Shown: positions 29,330 through 38,499, numbered from the stretch's first letter. The stretch is DNA of 64,000 bases from Sphingobium ummariense RL-3 (GCF_000447205.1 NZ_AUWY01000100.1:18428-82427); one strand, 5' to 3'. The notes: a model not told the origin generated them from the sequence alone. Program-made: numbers and translations.

Positions 29330-32200
29330 TTACAGCCTGAACCGGACGCCGGCCGTGAAGTAGCGGCCGATCGGGTCGTCGCCGTTCGTCACGGGGACAA
29401 AGAAGCCGGGCACGGTGCTGGGCGCGCCGGTGTTCACGAACGGGTAGGGATCGCGGTCGAAGAGATTCTGGATCGTGAGGAAGAACTGGGCCGACCGGTC
29501 GCCGGGCGTCTTGAGGCGATAGGCCAGCGTCAGGTCGGTATAGGTCCGGGCGCCGACGCGCGGAGCGTCGAAGATCTGGGTCGGGTCCGAGCTGCGACGG
29601 GTGGAGCTATGCCAGCGCTGCTGCACATCGACCGAGATCGCGTCGATGTCATAGTGCACGAAGCCGGTGAAGCGATAGGCCGGCAGGCCGGCCGCGCCGG
29701 CGCGGTTGAGCGGGGTCGAGCCCTGGAAGTTCACCGCGATCAGCTCGGGCTGATAGGCGAACAGGCCGCGCAGGTTGAGATTTCCGCCCCATAGCGACGT
29801 GTTGTAGTTCATTTCCGCGTCGATGCCGTGGGTATCGAGCGTAGCGACGTTGAGCGCGCGGGAATAGGCGCGGGTCGGGAAGTTCGCCGGCGAACGGTCG
29901 CTGAACGGCAGCGGACGCTCGAACAGGTCGCACAGCGGCGAGGCGCCGTTGCTGTCCTCGCACTCGCGCTGCACCGAGCTGTTGCTGGCGGAGACGTTGC
30001 CGATCGCATTCTTCATGCTGATCTCATAATAATCGACCGCGACGCTGAAGCCCGGCAGCCAGCTCGGCCGATACACCGCGCCGATGGTCAGCGTCTGGGC
30101 GACCTCCGGCTTCAGGTCCGGGTTGCCGGAGCTCTGGACCGGCACCGTCGCGGTGATGCCGGTGTGCAGGTCGTTGAAGCCCGACGGATTGACGTTCACC
30201 GGCGCATACAGGTCGTTGAGGTTGGGGGCGCGGATGTCGCGCGACCGGGTGCCGCGCAGGCGGAGGTCGTCGGTCAGGTGCCAGTCGATGCCGACCTTCC
30301 AGGTCTTCACGCTGCCGCTGGTGTTGTAATGGGTGTAACGGCCGGCCGCGTTGACATTGAAGGAACGGGCGATCGTGGAATCCTTGAGCAGCGGGATATC
30401 GAGTTCGATAGCGGCTTCGCTGACCTTCTGCTGCTTGTCGCGCATGTCGCCGACGACGTTGGACGCATAGAGCGGCGTCGTCGAACGGCAGTTGAAGCGC
30501 AGGCCGGTGCAGTCCACGCGCTCCGTCGGCTGCGCGTCGCTGACGAGGTCCATCGTCAGGCGCCGATATTCGCCGCTCAACGCGACCTTGACCGGCCCGG
30601 CCCAGGTGTCGAAGACCGATCCGGAGATGCTGCCGGCCAGATCGTCCATCTTGTTATGCAGACGGAAATAGGTGTCGAGCAGGATATAATTCTGCGCCGC
30701 CTGGCTGATCGCGCGCTCGCCGAACGGGTTGATGGGGACGCAGCCGGGGTAGAGGCCGGGGTTGGTGAGCGTCACGTTGCAGACGATCTCGCCATTGGGC
30801 GCCCGCACGGCGTCCAGGCCCGCGAACAGCTTGGCAAAGCTCATATTGTTGACGGTCGCGACCCGCTGGCGGGCCTCGCTGTGCGAATAGGCGATGTCCC
30901 AGTTGAAGTCGCCGAAGCGGCCTTCCAATCCTGCGATCGCAAAATAGCTTTTGATCCATGCGGTCGGCGTCAGGCGGGGCGCTTCCGTCATCTGCTTGGC
31001 GTAGGTGAAAGTCGGCTGGTTCGCGGCCAGCATGGCGGCCTGATATTCGGGCGCCAGGAACGCGTTGTTGGCCGAGAATGTCAGGTTGTTGATGACATTC
31101 TCTTCCTTGGAGAACTGGTTGAAGGACTTGGTAGCCGTTCCCTGGACGTAGAAGTGGATGGCGTCGGTGACGTCATAGTCGAAACGGGCGAAGGCCTGGC
31201 TCGACCGCAGGCTGGCCTGCAGCGTCGAGTTGTAGAAGGTGCCGTCGCCGCCGCTTTCCACGCCGGACGATCCGGTCGGGGTGCCGTGGACGAAGGGACG
31301 CAGCGTGTTGTTTGGCCCGCCGAAGACGCGGTCGGCGAACACGCCCGTCTTGATGATGCCGAAGCGGCTGAAGTTGGTGAGGCGGGTGTTGGTGACCACG
31401 CGATAGGGATTGGCGGCGGTGCCGGCGCCCTGCGTGGAATAGACCGCGCGCCCGTAGGCGCGGCCCAGCTTGTTGTCGATGCCCTCCGAATCATAATGTT
31501 CCAGGCTCATTTCGAAATGGCCGCGGCCGTCGAACAGCGGGATGCCGAAGGCGCCGCCGATCCGCATCGAGGCATTGTCGCTGCGGCTGGACTGACCGCC
31601 CTGGATGTTGAACTTGATCCCGTTGAAGGCGCGATCGACGATGAAGTTGACCACCCCGGTGATCGCGTCGGAACCATAGACCGCCGAGGCGCCGCCTGTC
31701 ACCACGTCGACACGCTGAAGCAGCAGCTGCGGAATGGTGTTGGTGTCGACCAGATTGTCGGTGGTCGTCGGCGGGAAGCGGTGGCCATCGAACAGGATCA
31801 GCGACCGGCCCGCGCCGACATTGCGGAGATTGAGATAGTTGCCCGAAAAGTTGCGCTCCGCCGCGCCGAAGGTCGACTGGTTGTTCGATCCGGAGAAGAC
31901 CGGCAGCTTGTTGAGCGCATCGGGCACGTTGGACGGCGTAACCTGCTGGATCTGCTCGGTGGAAACGACGGTGACAGGGGATGGCGAGTTGTTGCCGTTG
32001 GTAATGATGCGCGACCCCGTCACGACGATGTCGGGCGTGCTCACTGGCCGTTCGGAAGCGCTTTCTTCCTGAGGCAGGGAGGTTGCCGCTGCATCGGCCT
32101 GCTGGTCGCTCGCCTCTGCGGCAAATGCAGGCAAGGCTGGAAACAAGGCCATGCATGCGACAGACATGCAAAGTGAGCCGCGTAAAGTACGACGTGCCAT
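29330..32200 (-). CDS. TonB-dependent receptor (likely carbohydrate-related)
   Basis: A 956-residue outer-membrane receptor with signal peptide (to AFAAEA) and a strong AAGGAGGGGG site before the ATG. TonB box-like DIVVTGSRI near 58-66, plug domain with VPDALNKLPVF and NLRNVGAGRSLILFDGHRF, then a 22-strand barrel ending VRFRL. The plug carries the GSDAITGVVNFIVD motif. Its only partner is galM downstream, which suggests import of a sugar or sugar-derived compound; the ligand is not known. Confidence 0.9.
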   Translation of the reverse strand: MARRTLRGSLCMSVACMALFPALPAFAAEASDQQADAAATSLPQEESASERPVSTPDIVVTGSRIITNGNNSPSPVTVVSTEQIQQVTPSNVPDALNKLPVFSGSNNQSTFGAAERNFSGNYLNLRNVGAGRSLILFDGHRFPPTTTDNLVDTNTIPQLLLQRVDVVTGGASAVYGSDAITGVVNFIVDRAFNGIKFNIQGGQSSRSDNASMRIGGAFGIPLFDGRGHFEMSLEHYDSEGIDNKLGRAYGRAVYSTQGAGTAANPYRVVTNTRLTNFSRFGIIKTGVFADRVFGGPNNTLRPFVHGTPTGSSGVESGGDGTFYNSTLQASLRSSQAFARFDYDVTDAIHFYVQGTATKSFNQFSKEENVINNLTFSANNAFLAPEYQAAMLAANQPTFTYAKQMTEAPRLTPTAWIKSYFAIAGLEGRFGDFNWDIAYSHSEARQRVATVNNMSFAKLFAGLDAVRAPNGEIVCNVTLTNPGLYPGCVPINPFGERAISQAAQNYILLDTYFRLHNKMDDLAGSISGSVFDTWAGPVKVALSGEYRRLTMDLVSDAQPTERVDCTGLRFNCRSTTPLYASNVVGDMRDKQQKVSEAAIELDIPLLKDSTIARSFNVNAAGRYTHYNTSGSVKTWKVGIDWHLTDDLRLRGTRSRDIRAPNLNDLYAPVNVNPSGFNDLHTGITATVPVQSSGNPDLKPEVAQTLTIGAVYRPSWLPGFSVAVDYYEISMKNAIGNVSASNSSVQRECEDSNGASPLCDLFERPLPFSDRSPANFPTRAYSRALNVATLDTHGIDAEMNYNTSLWGGNLNLRGLFAYQPELIAVNFQGSTPLNRAGAAGLPAYRFTGFVHYDIDAISVDVQQRWHSSTRRSSDPTQIFDAPRVGARTYTDLTLAYRLKTPGDRSAQFFLTIQNLFDRDPYPFVNTGAPSTVPGFFVPVTNGDDPIGRYFTAGVRFRL

Positions 32201-32394
32201 AACCCCCTCCTTTTAAGAGCCATTATTTGATGGCTTCAGGAGTTACGATGGACGTCCTTCCGTTTTCCGTGAGCCTGCATCGCCTTTTTGCGAAAAAACT
32301 TCCGATCAACTATATGATAGCGATAACAAGACTTGATGCCTGTCGCGGTCGAGCGGGGCATTGCGGCGTCGGACGGGATATGGGGACCCTTATG

Positions 32395-33117
32395 CTAGCG
32401 CCAGGCGTGGACGATCGCGCGGCGATAGCGGTCCTTGCGCCGGAACGGCATGGCGAGGCGACGCCACCCCAGATTGTCGAGCGACGCGGGCTTCACGGCG
32501 AAGCGGGTGAAGCCGAAGCGCCGGCACATTTCCCGCAGGGCGAGGATGTTGGGGGCCCAGTAGTTGGTGGAATCCCGATCGAGCTCCAGTTCCGTGAAGA
32601 GACGCATTGCCGGCTGCTGCTCGTGCCGCAGCGCGGTCACCGTCTCGATCACCAGATGGTCGTGGGACATGGCCGCGGCGGCCTGCAGCGTGCGATAGGG
32701 ATCGGTCACATGATAAAGCACGCCCAGCAGCAGCACCGTGTCGAAGGTGCCCAGTTCCTCGGGCCGGTGCGCCTCCACGTCGAGATCGAGCGCGCGCACC
32801 TTTGACCCGAAGCGCGCATGGGCGTGGTCGAAGCCCCGCTTGTCGCCCCATCCTTCACCCGACCAGCAGAAATGATCGGTCGCCAGCACCTCCGCCGCGC
32901 CGCGCCTTTCCGCCTCGAAGGAAAAGAAGCCGTCCCACGCGCCGATGTCGAGCACGCGCCGGCCCTCCATCGGCTGGTCGAAAATCTGGTCCGCTTCCGC
33001 CATCAGGCCCTCGAAAGGCTTGATGCCGGTCACCTGCGTTCCGTCGGGAAAGCGGAAGGAATGGAACCAGTGATCGGGCAGGGGTGGGAGTGTCGGTAGA
33101 GGACTCAAGATGGTCAC
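32395..33117 (-). CDS. SAM-dependent methyltransferase (DUF1698/CmoB-like)
   Basis: A 240-residue class I methyltransferase. Motif I VLDIGAWDGFFSFEAERRGA lies near residues 55-74 and the motif-IV region is TVLLLGVLYHVTDPYRTL, as in the CmoB/DUF1698 group, with WHFHSF-like DHWFHSFRFPDGT at the start. It lacks the CmoB N-terminal extension, so the tRNA role of CmoB should not be assumed. It is divergent from asd with about 165 bases between. Confidence 0.82.
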   Translation of the reverse strand: MTILSPLPTLPPLPDHWFHSFRFPDGTQVTGIKPFEGLMAEADQIFDQPMEGRRVLDIGAWDGFFSFEAERRGAAEVLATDHFCWSGEGWGDKRGFDHAHARFGSKVRALDLDVEAHRPEELGTFDTVLLLGVLYHVTDPYRTLQAAAAMSHDHLVIETVTALRHEQQPAMRLFTELELDRDSTNYWAPNILALREMCRRFGFTRFAVKPASLDNLGWRRLAMPFRRKDRYRRAIVHAWR

Positions 33118-33283
33118 GGCTTTCGCAGGAAGGGAGTCGATCGTCGACCGCTGGCAGAACAGGTGAAAGAGGACCCGCTATCCGCTGGCTTTCCAGCATC
33201 ATAGGCCTTCTTTCTGGACAAACGCCCCAGTATAGCTATGGCGCCTGCTCCGCAATATCTGCAGTCGAGTGGAGTCTCTCATC

Positions 33284-34309
33284 ATGGGTTACAAGGTCGT
33301 CGTCGTTGGTGCCACCGGGAATGTGGGCCGCGAAATGCTGACCATTCTCGCCGAGCGCGAGTTCCCGATCGACGAGATCGCCGCCGTCGCCTCTTCCCGA
33401 TCGACGGGCACGGAGGTCGACTTCGGTGACACCGGCAAGACGCTCAAATGCCGCAACATCGAGCATTTCGATTTCGCCGGCTGGGACATCGCCCTGTTCG
33501 CGGCCGGTTCCGGCCCGGCCAAGGACTATGCGCCCAAGGCCGCGGCTGCGGGCTGCGTCGTGATCGACAATTCGTCGCTCTATCGCATGGACCCGGACGT
33601 GCCGCTGGTCGTGCCCGAGGTGAACCCGGAGGCGATCGACGGCTATACGAAGAAGAACATTATCGCGAATCCGAACTGCTCGACCGCGCAGATGGTGGTG
33701 GCGCTCAAGCCCCTGCACGACGCCGCGACCATCAAGCGCGTTGTCGTCGCCACCTACCAGTCGGTGTCCGGCGCGGGCAAGGTCGGCATGGATGAACTGT
33801 TCGAGCAGTCGCGCAACATCTTCGTCGGCGATCCGGCGGAGCCCAAGAAGTTCACGAAGCAGATCGCCTTCAACGTGATCCCGCATATCGACGTCTTCCT
33901 GGACGACGGTTCCACCAAGGAAGAGTGGAAGATGGTCGTCGAAACCAAGAAGATCCTCGACCCCAAGATCAAGGTGACGGCGACCTGCGTTCGCGTGCCC
34001 GTATTCGTCGGGCATAGCGAGGCGATCAACCTGGAGTTCGAGGACGAGATCAGCGCGGCCAAGGCCCAGTCGATTCTGCGCGAGGCGCCCGGCGTGATGC
34101 TCGTCGACAAGCGCGAGGACGGCGGCTACGTCACGCCGATCGAATGCGTGGGCGACTATGCCACCTTTGTCAGCCGCGTGCGCGAGGATTCCACCGTCGA
34201 CAATGGCCTTTCGCTCTGGTGCGTCAGCGACAATCTGCGCAAGGGCGCGGCACTCAACGCGGTACAGATCGCCGAACTGCTCGGCCGCCGGCACCTCAAG
34301 AAGGGCTGA
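33284..34309 (+). CDS. asd: Aspartate-semialdehyde dehydrogenase
   Basis: A 341-residue NADPH enzyme. Start MGYKVVVVGATGNVGREML carries the dinucleotide-binding glycines. The catalytic cysteine is in IANPNCSTAQM near residue 131, with the substrate-binding motif RVPVFVGHSEAINLEFE near 240-256. It makes aspartate semialdehyde for lysine/DAP, methionine and threonine. ATG at 33284 has GGAGTCTC upstream. Confidence 0.97.
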   Translation: MGYKVVVVGATGNVGREMLTILAEREFPIDEIAAVASSRSTGTEVDFGDTGKTLKCRNIEHFDFAGWDIALFAAGSGPAKDYAPKAAAAGCVVIDNSSLYRMDPDVPLVVPEVNPEAIDGYTKKNIIANPNCSTAQMVVALKPLHDAATIKRVVVATYQSVSGAGKVGMDELFEQSRNIFVGDPAEPKKFTKQIAFNVIPHIDVFLDDGSTKEEWKMVVETKKILDPKIKVTATCVRVPVFVGHSEAINLEFEDEISAAKAQSILREAPGVMLVDKREDGGYVTPIECVGDYATFVSRVREDSTVDNGLSLWCVSDNLRKGAALNAVQIAELLGRRHLKKG

Positions 34310-34318
34310 GGCAGTCTG

Positions 34319-35017
34319 ATGATCCCCGGCGCTGTGGTCTGGAACGGTCTTCCAGCCTCGCAGCGCCGGATGATCATGCTTCTGGGCGCGGCGATCGTCG
34401 CGGCGAATATCGCTCAGCCCTATCCCGATCTCGCACCGCTCCAGCACGGACCGACCGTGCTCCTCCTCCTCGTCGCGCCATGGCTGCTTCGTCGTTGGCC
34501 GCTGTCGACCCGAGCCGTCGTATCCCTCTGGCTGTTCCTGCTGCTTCACACGCTCGCCGCGCGCTATATCTACAGCTATGTGCCCTATGATGAATGGGCG
34601 CGGCTGGTGTTCGGGCGCGATGTGTCCGGTATTTTCGGATGGAAGCGGAACGGATTCGACCGGCTGGTTCATTTTGCCTTCGGCGCGCTGCTGACCCTGC
34701 CGGTGGCCGAGGCGGCGCGGCGTTTCGGGCGCTTGCGGCGGGGCTGGAGCCTGGCCTTCGCCTTCGCGGCCATAGGGCTGGGCAGCGCGGTTTATGAGAT
34801 CTTCGAATGGCTGCTGACCATTGTCGCCGCAGGCGAGACGGCCGACTATTATAACGGGCAGCAGGGGGATGTGTGGGATCCGCAGAAGGACATGGCGGCG
34901 GCGCAGATCGGCAGCCTGATCGCGCTGGCGGTGGCGGCGACCGGCCAGTGGTCCCAGCGGGCTCGGATGGATATCCTATCAGTAGTGCCGCGCAAGCCGG
35001 AGAAAGAAAGGCCGTGA
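34319..35017 (+). CDS. DUF2238 (YjdF-like) inner-membrane protein
   Basis: A 232-residue protein with about six membrane segments. The family signature is clear: WKRNGFDRLVHFAFGALLTLPVAE near 108-131, SAVYEIFEWLL near 157-167 and GQQGDVWDPQKDM near 181-193. Function unknown. It starts ten bases after asd and is followed by cobB, so asd, this gene and cobB may have been one transcript before the insertion. Confidence 0.85.
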   Translation: MIPGAVVWNGLPASQRRMIMLLGAAIVAANIAQPYPDLAPLQHGPTVLLLLVAPWLLRRWPLSTRAVVSLWLFLLLHTLAARYIYSYVPYDEWARLVFGRDVSGIFGWKRNGFDRLVHFAFGALLTLPVAEAARRFGRLRRGWSLAFAFAAIGLGSAVYEIFEWLLTIVAAGETADYYNGQQGDVWDPQKDMAAAQIGSLIALAVAATGQWSQRARMDILSVVPRKPEKERP

Positions 35018-35093
35018 CCGGCATGCCAAGAGCGGGTGCAATCTGTTGGAATCAGCCTCCGTGTCAGGCTTTTGATGGGAGTCCACAGCGGTA

Positions 35094-35288
35094 ATGCCTC
35101 ATGTTCAAAACATCGTAATCCTTACGGGCGCGGGCATTTCCGCGGAAAGCGGGCTCGCGACCTTCCGTGGTCCTGATGGGTTGTGGGAAGGGCACCGTGT
35201 CGAGGATGTCTGTACACCGGAGGCGCTGGAGCGCGACGCGGCGCTGGTGCACCGCTTCTATGACGAGCGGCGCGCGAAGCTTGCTGAG
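35094..35288 (+). pseudogene. cobB: CobB sirtuin, 5' half, interrupted by the Mu-like element
   Basis: Sixty-five codons from the ATG to the insertion point. They hold the NAD-binding start [20 protein letters not shown] and end RRAKLAE. The frame then runs into the element and stops after it (TGA at 35289). The missing remainder is at 47139-47642; joining the two gives 232 residues, the normal length. This fragment alone cannot be active. Confidence 0.95.
35284..35288. repeat. Target-site duplication, left copy (CTGAG)
   Basis: CTGAG directly precedes the TG of the element; the same five bases follow its terminal CA at 47134-47138. Five-base duplication with TG/CA ends is the Mu signature. 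Confidence 0.93.
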
Positions 35289-35614
35289 TGAAGCGCGACA
35301 AAAGCTTTTAGAGCGTGGGACAAGAGTTTTTGTAGCACCGCGCTAGGGGAAGCGCCCCCGCGCCGGAAGCTCCGTTGTGACAGACTTTTCAAAGAGCCGT
35401 AAGAGGCCTCTCAGGCGCCTTTTAGCCAGAGGCAGGAGCCGTTGGTCTGGGACGGCGGGAGGCGCGACGATAAAACGCCCCCCGCCGTTTGCGGCGCATG
35501 ATCAGCTACGCACGCAACATGGGGAGATGCATTCCCATGCCCAAAGCGAAAGCGAGGAGGCCCGTACCGGCCCGTAAGAGGTGGCTAAGGCGCGGATGCT
35601 GCACGGCGGGGTCA
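35289..35614. other. Late-end terminal region of the Mu-like element, no gene seen
   Basis: These 326 bases hold the element terminus and two direct repeats of the type GACAARAG-TTTT (GCGACAAAAGCTTTTAG at 35295-35311 and GGGACAAGAGTTTTTG at 35318-35333), which also match the opposite terminus. They are candidates for transposase-binding sites. A long GC hairpin follows at 35453-35487. No convincing coding frame. Confidence 0.7.
35453..35487. terminator. Strong hairpin near the late end of the Mu-like element
   Basis: CGGCGGGAGGCG and CGCCCCCCGCCG pair over 11 of 12 positions around an A-rich loop, 128 bases past the tape-measure stop. It could end late transcription; a T run is only three bases. 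Confidence 0.5.
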
Positions 35615-37165
35615 TCATGCGAAAGCCCCCATGGCGCGGCCGGTGTTGACGTCTACGTCCATACCCGTAGCAACCACCTTCTGCGTCTTCACGGAAACGC
35701 CCCGATCGGCGCTCACATGAAGCGCGACCTGCGCCTTTTGCGGTTGTGGAGCTACAGCCGCTCCCTTGCGGGATGGTGCCCGAGTTGCGCGCGTGTGGGG
35801 CCTCGCCTCCATCGAGTCGAAGAACGGGACGCCGTTCGATGAATTGCGCGCGGGTCGCCGATCCATAGTGTCGAAGAACGGCACACCGTTTGAAGGCTTC
35901 GGCTTTGCCTGCCGGGTCGCCCGGTCGCGCGCCTGCTGATACCCATGCAAGGCGTCTAGGCCGTTGCGAAGCGCGCGAAGCTGCGGCGGTAGCAAGGGCG
36001 TGATGTCGATCGCTCCGGCCTTTTGCTTGAGATAGACGGCCGCATTGGCGATGTCGCGGATGCCGTTGGCAACAGTGCGGAAATCCCTTCCATATTGCTC
36101 CCACGGCTGATCCCCGATCACCTTCACCACGGACGTAAGCGCCTGGCTTGTGCTCTTCGCCCAGCTGTCCGCCGATCCATTGGCCTCGGCGTTTTCGAAA
36201 GCGGCGCCGGCCCGATCAAGCTGGCGCTTCACCTCGTCTCCGAAGCCGTTTTTCCACACCTTGACCGCCTGCTGTGACATTCGGTCGGTCAGGTTATTCC
36301 ACTTGCCCAGCGTGGTCTTGGACAGAAGGTCGCCGCCTCCGCCGAACTTCTCCGCAAGGATTTGAAGCGTGGCGCGCTCGACCTCGTTGCCCGCCTTGTT
36401 GACGATCTTTACCATGTCTTTTCCAAGGCGATCGACATAGCGCAGCGTTACCTTGCCGTCCTTCTGGCTTGGCGTGATGCCGAACTCGCGCATGCGCTCA
36501 TATTGCTCGGTCTTGGCGTCTGCGAGCATGCCGATCGCATCGTCATAGGTCTTGTTGAGGGCGGCAGCGGCATCCCCGAGAGTCGCCAGCGAGCCGTTCA
36601 TGGGATTGATGCCGGCGTTCCTCGCGTTGATGAACGCCTGCGTCACCTGGGCAAGGTCATAGGGCGTGTTGGCCGCGAACTTGGTGATCCAGTCCAAGTC
36701 CTTCTTGGCGGCGGCGGCGTTCCGGCCTTCCAGCCCGAACAGCTGCGTCTCGAAATTCTCTGACTGGATACCGGCGCTCATGATCTTGTACAGGCCACCG
36801 ACTGCCGCCGCGCCGCCGATGGTGCCGGCAGTCAGCACGCCGCTGCGAAGCGCGCCACCGAGCAGGCCGCCCGCCTTGAACGCCAGCTTGCCCATTGTCG
36901 CGTCGGAAATCTCCATCCGACGTTCCAGGGCGAGCAGAGCGGCGCCGGCCCGTCGCGCGCCGGCCGCGACGCGCTGGCCCATGGTTTCGCCCGCTCTTCC
37001 CAGCCCGCGCGCCGATCGCTCGGAGCGCTCCATATGGCGTCCCATGGCGCCGATCGCCGCGCCGGTCGATTGGCTCGACCGCCCCGCTGCGGCAACGTCG
37101 CTACGGAACTTGTCGAGCGGCCGGCCAGTGCGGTTCACCGCTTCTAGGATGAGGCTAAGTTTCAC
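35615..37165 (-). CDS. Phage tail tape-measure protein
   Basis: A 516-residue protein; the GTG at 37165 is chosen because it overlaps the stop of the chaperone extension frame (GTGA). Features: helical N-terminus, Gly/Ala-rich hydrophobic centre (about 95-125), then LEGRNAAAAKKDLDWITKFAANTPYDLAQVTQAF, the tape-measure family signature near 135-168. The C-terminus ends VVATGMDVDVNTGRAM, a natural end for this family, so it looks complete though short compared with Mu gp42. A 16-residue segment SNGVPFFDTMDRRPAR is repeated almost exactly (SNGVPFFDSMEARPH) near 425-460. Confidence 0.88.
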   Translation of the reverse strand: MKLSLILEAVNRTGRPLDKFRSDVAAAGRSSQSTGAAIGAMGRHMERSERSARGLGRAGETMGQRVAAGARRAGAALLALERRMEISDATMGKLAFKAGGLLGGALRSGVLTAGTIGGAAAVGGLYKIMSAGIQSENFETQLFGLEGRNAAAAKKDLDWITKFAANTPYDLAQVTQAFINARNAGINPMNGSLATLGDAAAALNKTYDDAIGMLADAKTEQYERMREFGITPSQKDGKVTLRYVDRLGKDMVKIVNKAGNEVERATLQILAEKFGGGGDLLSKTTLGKWNNLTDRMSQQAVKVWKNGFGDEVKRQLDRAGAAFENAEANGSADSWAKSTSQALTSVVKVIGDQPWEQYGRDFRTVANGIRDIANAAVYLKQKAGAIDITPLLPPQLRALRNGLDALHGYQQARDRATRQAKPKPSNGVPFFDTMDRRPARNSSNGVPFFDSMEARPHTRATRAPSRKGAAVAPQPQKAQVALHVSADRGVSVKTQKVVATGMDVDVNTGRAMGAFA

Positions 37166-37332
37166 TCTTTCATTTCCTTGGCGATGCGTTCCGCCTGGTC
37201 CAGCCAAAGCTCCAGCATTCTATCGTCCAGGGACAGCGCGTCGCGCAGCGCCATGCCGTGTCCCAGCACGAGGCTGCCTAGGAGATCGCGCCAGTTGCTG
37301 TACCAGGCTGCAAGAAATGACCGAATATCTGG
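37162..37332 (-). CDS. Tail assembly chaperone, -1 frame extension (GpE'-type), probably made by frameshift
   Basis: An open stretch of 56 codons in the -1 frame relative to the chaperone gene upstream, overlapping its last ~17 codons. It reads FLAAWYSNWRDLLGSLV, MALRDALSLDDRMLELWL and ends KEMKE, acidic and helical like known chaperone extensions. It has no good start of its own in the overlap. The overlap contains T TTC TTG as a possible slip point. Its stop overlaps the tape-measure start. Such frameshifted pairs directly before the tape measure are conserved in tailed phages, including Mu. Confidence 0.65.
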   Translation of the reverse strand, partial: PDIRSFLAAWYSNWRDLLGSLVLGHGMALRDALSLDDRMLELWLDQAERIAKEMKE

Positions 37333-37592
37333 TCAATGCGCTCGCAATCGGCCGCGTCGATCTTGAGCAGCACGACGCGCGGCTCGCCGGTCATGTCGGC
37401 GAGGATTCGCGCGACCTTCTCGGAATAGACGATCGGCTCGTCAAGGATGAGCCGATCGGCCAGGGTGAGGCGGCGCAGCTGGAGCGTTTCGAGTAGCTTT
37501 TCCTCCTCGCCCACCCGGTATTTCACGGGGTAGAGGAGGGTGTAGCGGTTGCTGCCGTCTAGGAACGGCGGCCGGTCTTTCGGGTCGCTCAT
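37278..37592 (-). CDS. Phage tail assembly chaperone (E/gp41 family)
   Basis: A 104-residue protein. Typical family features: YTLLYPVKYRVGEEEKLLETLQLRRLTLADRL and a helical C-terminal half. It binds the tape measure during tail assembly. The ATG overlaps the stop of the upstream gene by 4 bases (ATGA). Before its stop the -1 frame opens into the extension described separately. Confidence 0.82.
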   Translation of the reverse strand: MSDPKDRPPFLDGSNRYTLLYPVKYRVGEEEKLLETLQLRRLTLADRLILDEPIVYSEKVARILADMTGEPRVVLLKIDAADCERIDQIFGHFLQPGTATGAIS

Positions 37593-37882
37593 ATTGCGGT
37601 TTCCTTTGCTTGGACCGGCTCATTGCCCGGCCCTGCCTCGACCTCGCGAAACGCCGCTGCAAGGCCCCCACGAAGGTCGTAGGTGCGCAGGATGTCCTGC
37701 GGCACCTTCTTGCCGTCTCCGTCGCGCATGGAATGGTGGCAGGCCTTCACGAGCGTTTCGTCAGGCGGCGGCGCACCATCGGCAAGCGGGCTGAAATCGA
37801 CCTTGTCGATGGTCCAGGGCCGGAGAGAACCGTTCACCCGCCGCGTGCTGGAGAGGGGAACGACATAGTGAAGCGTCAGCAT
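37589..37882 (-). CDS. Small phage-element protein, probably tail-related, unrecognised
   Basis: A 97-residue protein starting MLTLHYVVPLSSTRRVNGS with the phrase IDKVDFSPLADG. No membrane segment. It overlaps the tail chaperone by 4 bases. In Mu the gene at this place is the tail tube; this sequence is shorter and I cannot match it, so the tail role is a guess from position. Confidence 0.6.
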   Translation of the reverse strand: MLTLHYVVPLSSTRRVNGSLRPWTIDKVDFSPLADGAPPPDETLVKACHHSMRDGDGKKVPQDILRTYDLRGGLAAAFREVEAGPGNEPVQAKETAI

Positions 37883-37917
37883 GATCGGGGCCTTGTGGTT
37901 CGAAGGGGGTATGCGGC

Positions 37918-38499
37918 TCAGTTGGCGGGCCTGACCGCGCCGATAGCGGCGTTGATCTCGTCTTTGAGACGCGTTGCCTCCGCCTCCAATTTGCGGAGCT
38001 TGCTATCGACTTCACGCAACTTCGCCATCCGATCCATTTTTTTCATGCCGTGCTTCGCGGCGGGCCAGATCCGTTCGACCATTGCAGGCAGTTGTGCCCG
38101 GATGATGTCACGCATAAAATAGGTCACGGCAGCGACGTCGATCTCCCTTTGATCCTTGCCAAGCGCGGAGAATGGCAAAATAGCGCCCCTATCCGCAGCA
38201 GGGGGCATGCCGCCGATCATCAACAGGGACGGTTGGGCGTTCCCTACCTTCTCGGCGGCGCCAGGCTCGCGCATCTCCCTATCGGAGAGGAACCAGGACA
38301 TCCTTCCTAAAAAGCTCGCCTCGGCGTTAACCAGGCCACGCTCAAATGCCGCCACAATCTCCTCTGTGTGTACTGGCGCCCATTCGATCTTATTGCGCTC
38401 GGCCTTTGCCTGTTCGATCTCTCCCGTGACCTGCGCCAGCTGGTTCTTGGTTGCGGCAAGCGCGCTGGCAAAGCCGTCGATCATTTCGCTCAGTGACAT
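37918..38499 (-). CDS. Phage-element protein with coiled coils, function unknown
   Basis: A 193-residue protein from ATG 38499 with AAAGGA seven bases upstream. Predicted coiled coils at both ends (about 10-36, QLAQVTGEIEQAKAER; and 155-185, LREVDSKLRKLEAEATRLK). The middle reads LVNAEASFLGRMSWFLSDREMREPG. No known catalytic motif. It lies 40 bases after the protein I gene, where Mu has its major head subunit, but it does not resemble a capsid protein. Confidence 0.65.
   Translation of the reverse strand: MSLSEMIDGFASALAATKNQLAQVTGEIEQAKAERNKIEWAPVHTEEIVAAFERGLVNAEASFLGRMSWFLSDREMREPGAAEKVGNAQPSLLMIGGMPPAADRGAILPFSALGKDQREIDVAAVTYFMRDIIRAQLPAMVERIWPAAKHGMKKMDRMAKLREVDSKLRKLEAEATRLKDEINAAIGAVRPAN

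Noticed and set aside
29828..32176. Open frame of 782 codons on the plus strand
   Set aside because: Antisense shadow of the TonB receptor at 29330-32200, which has a signal peptide, plug and barrel signatures.
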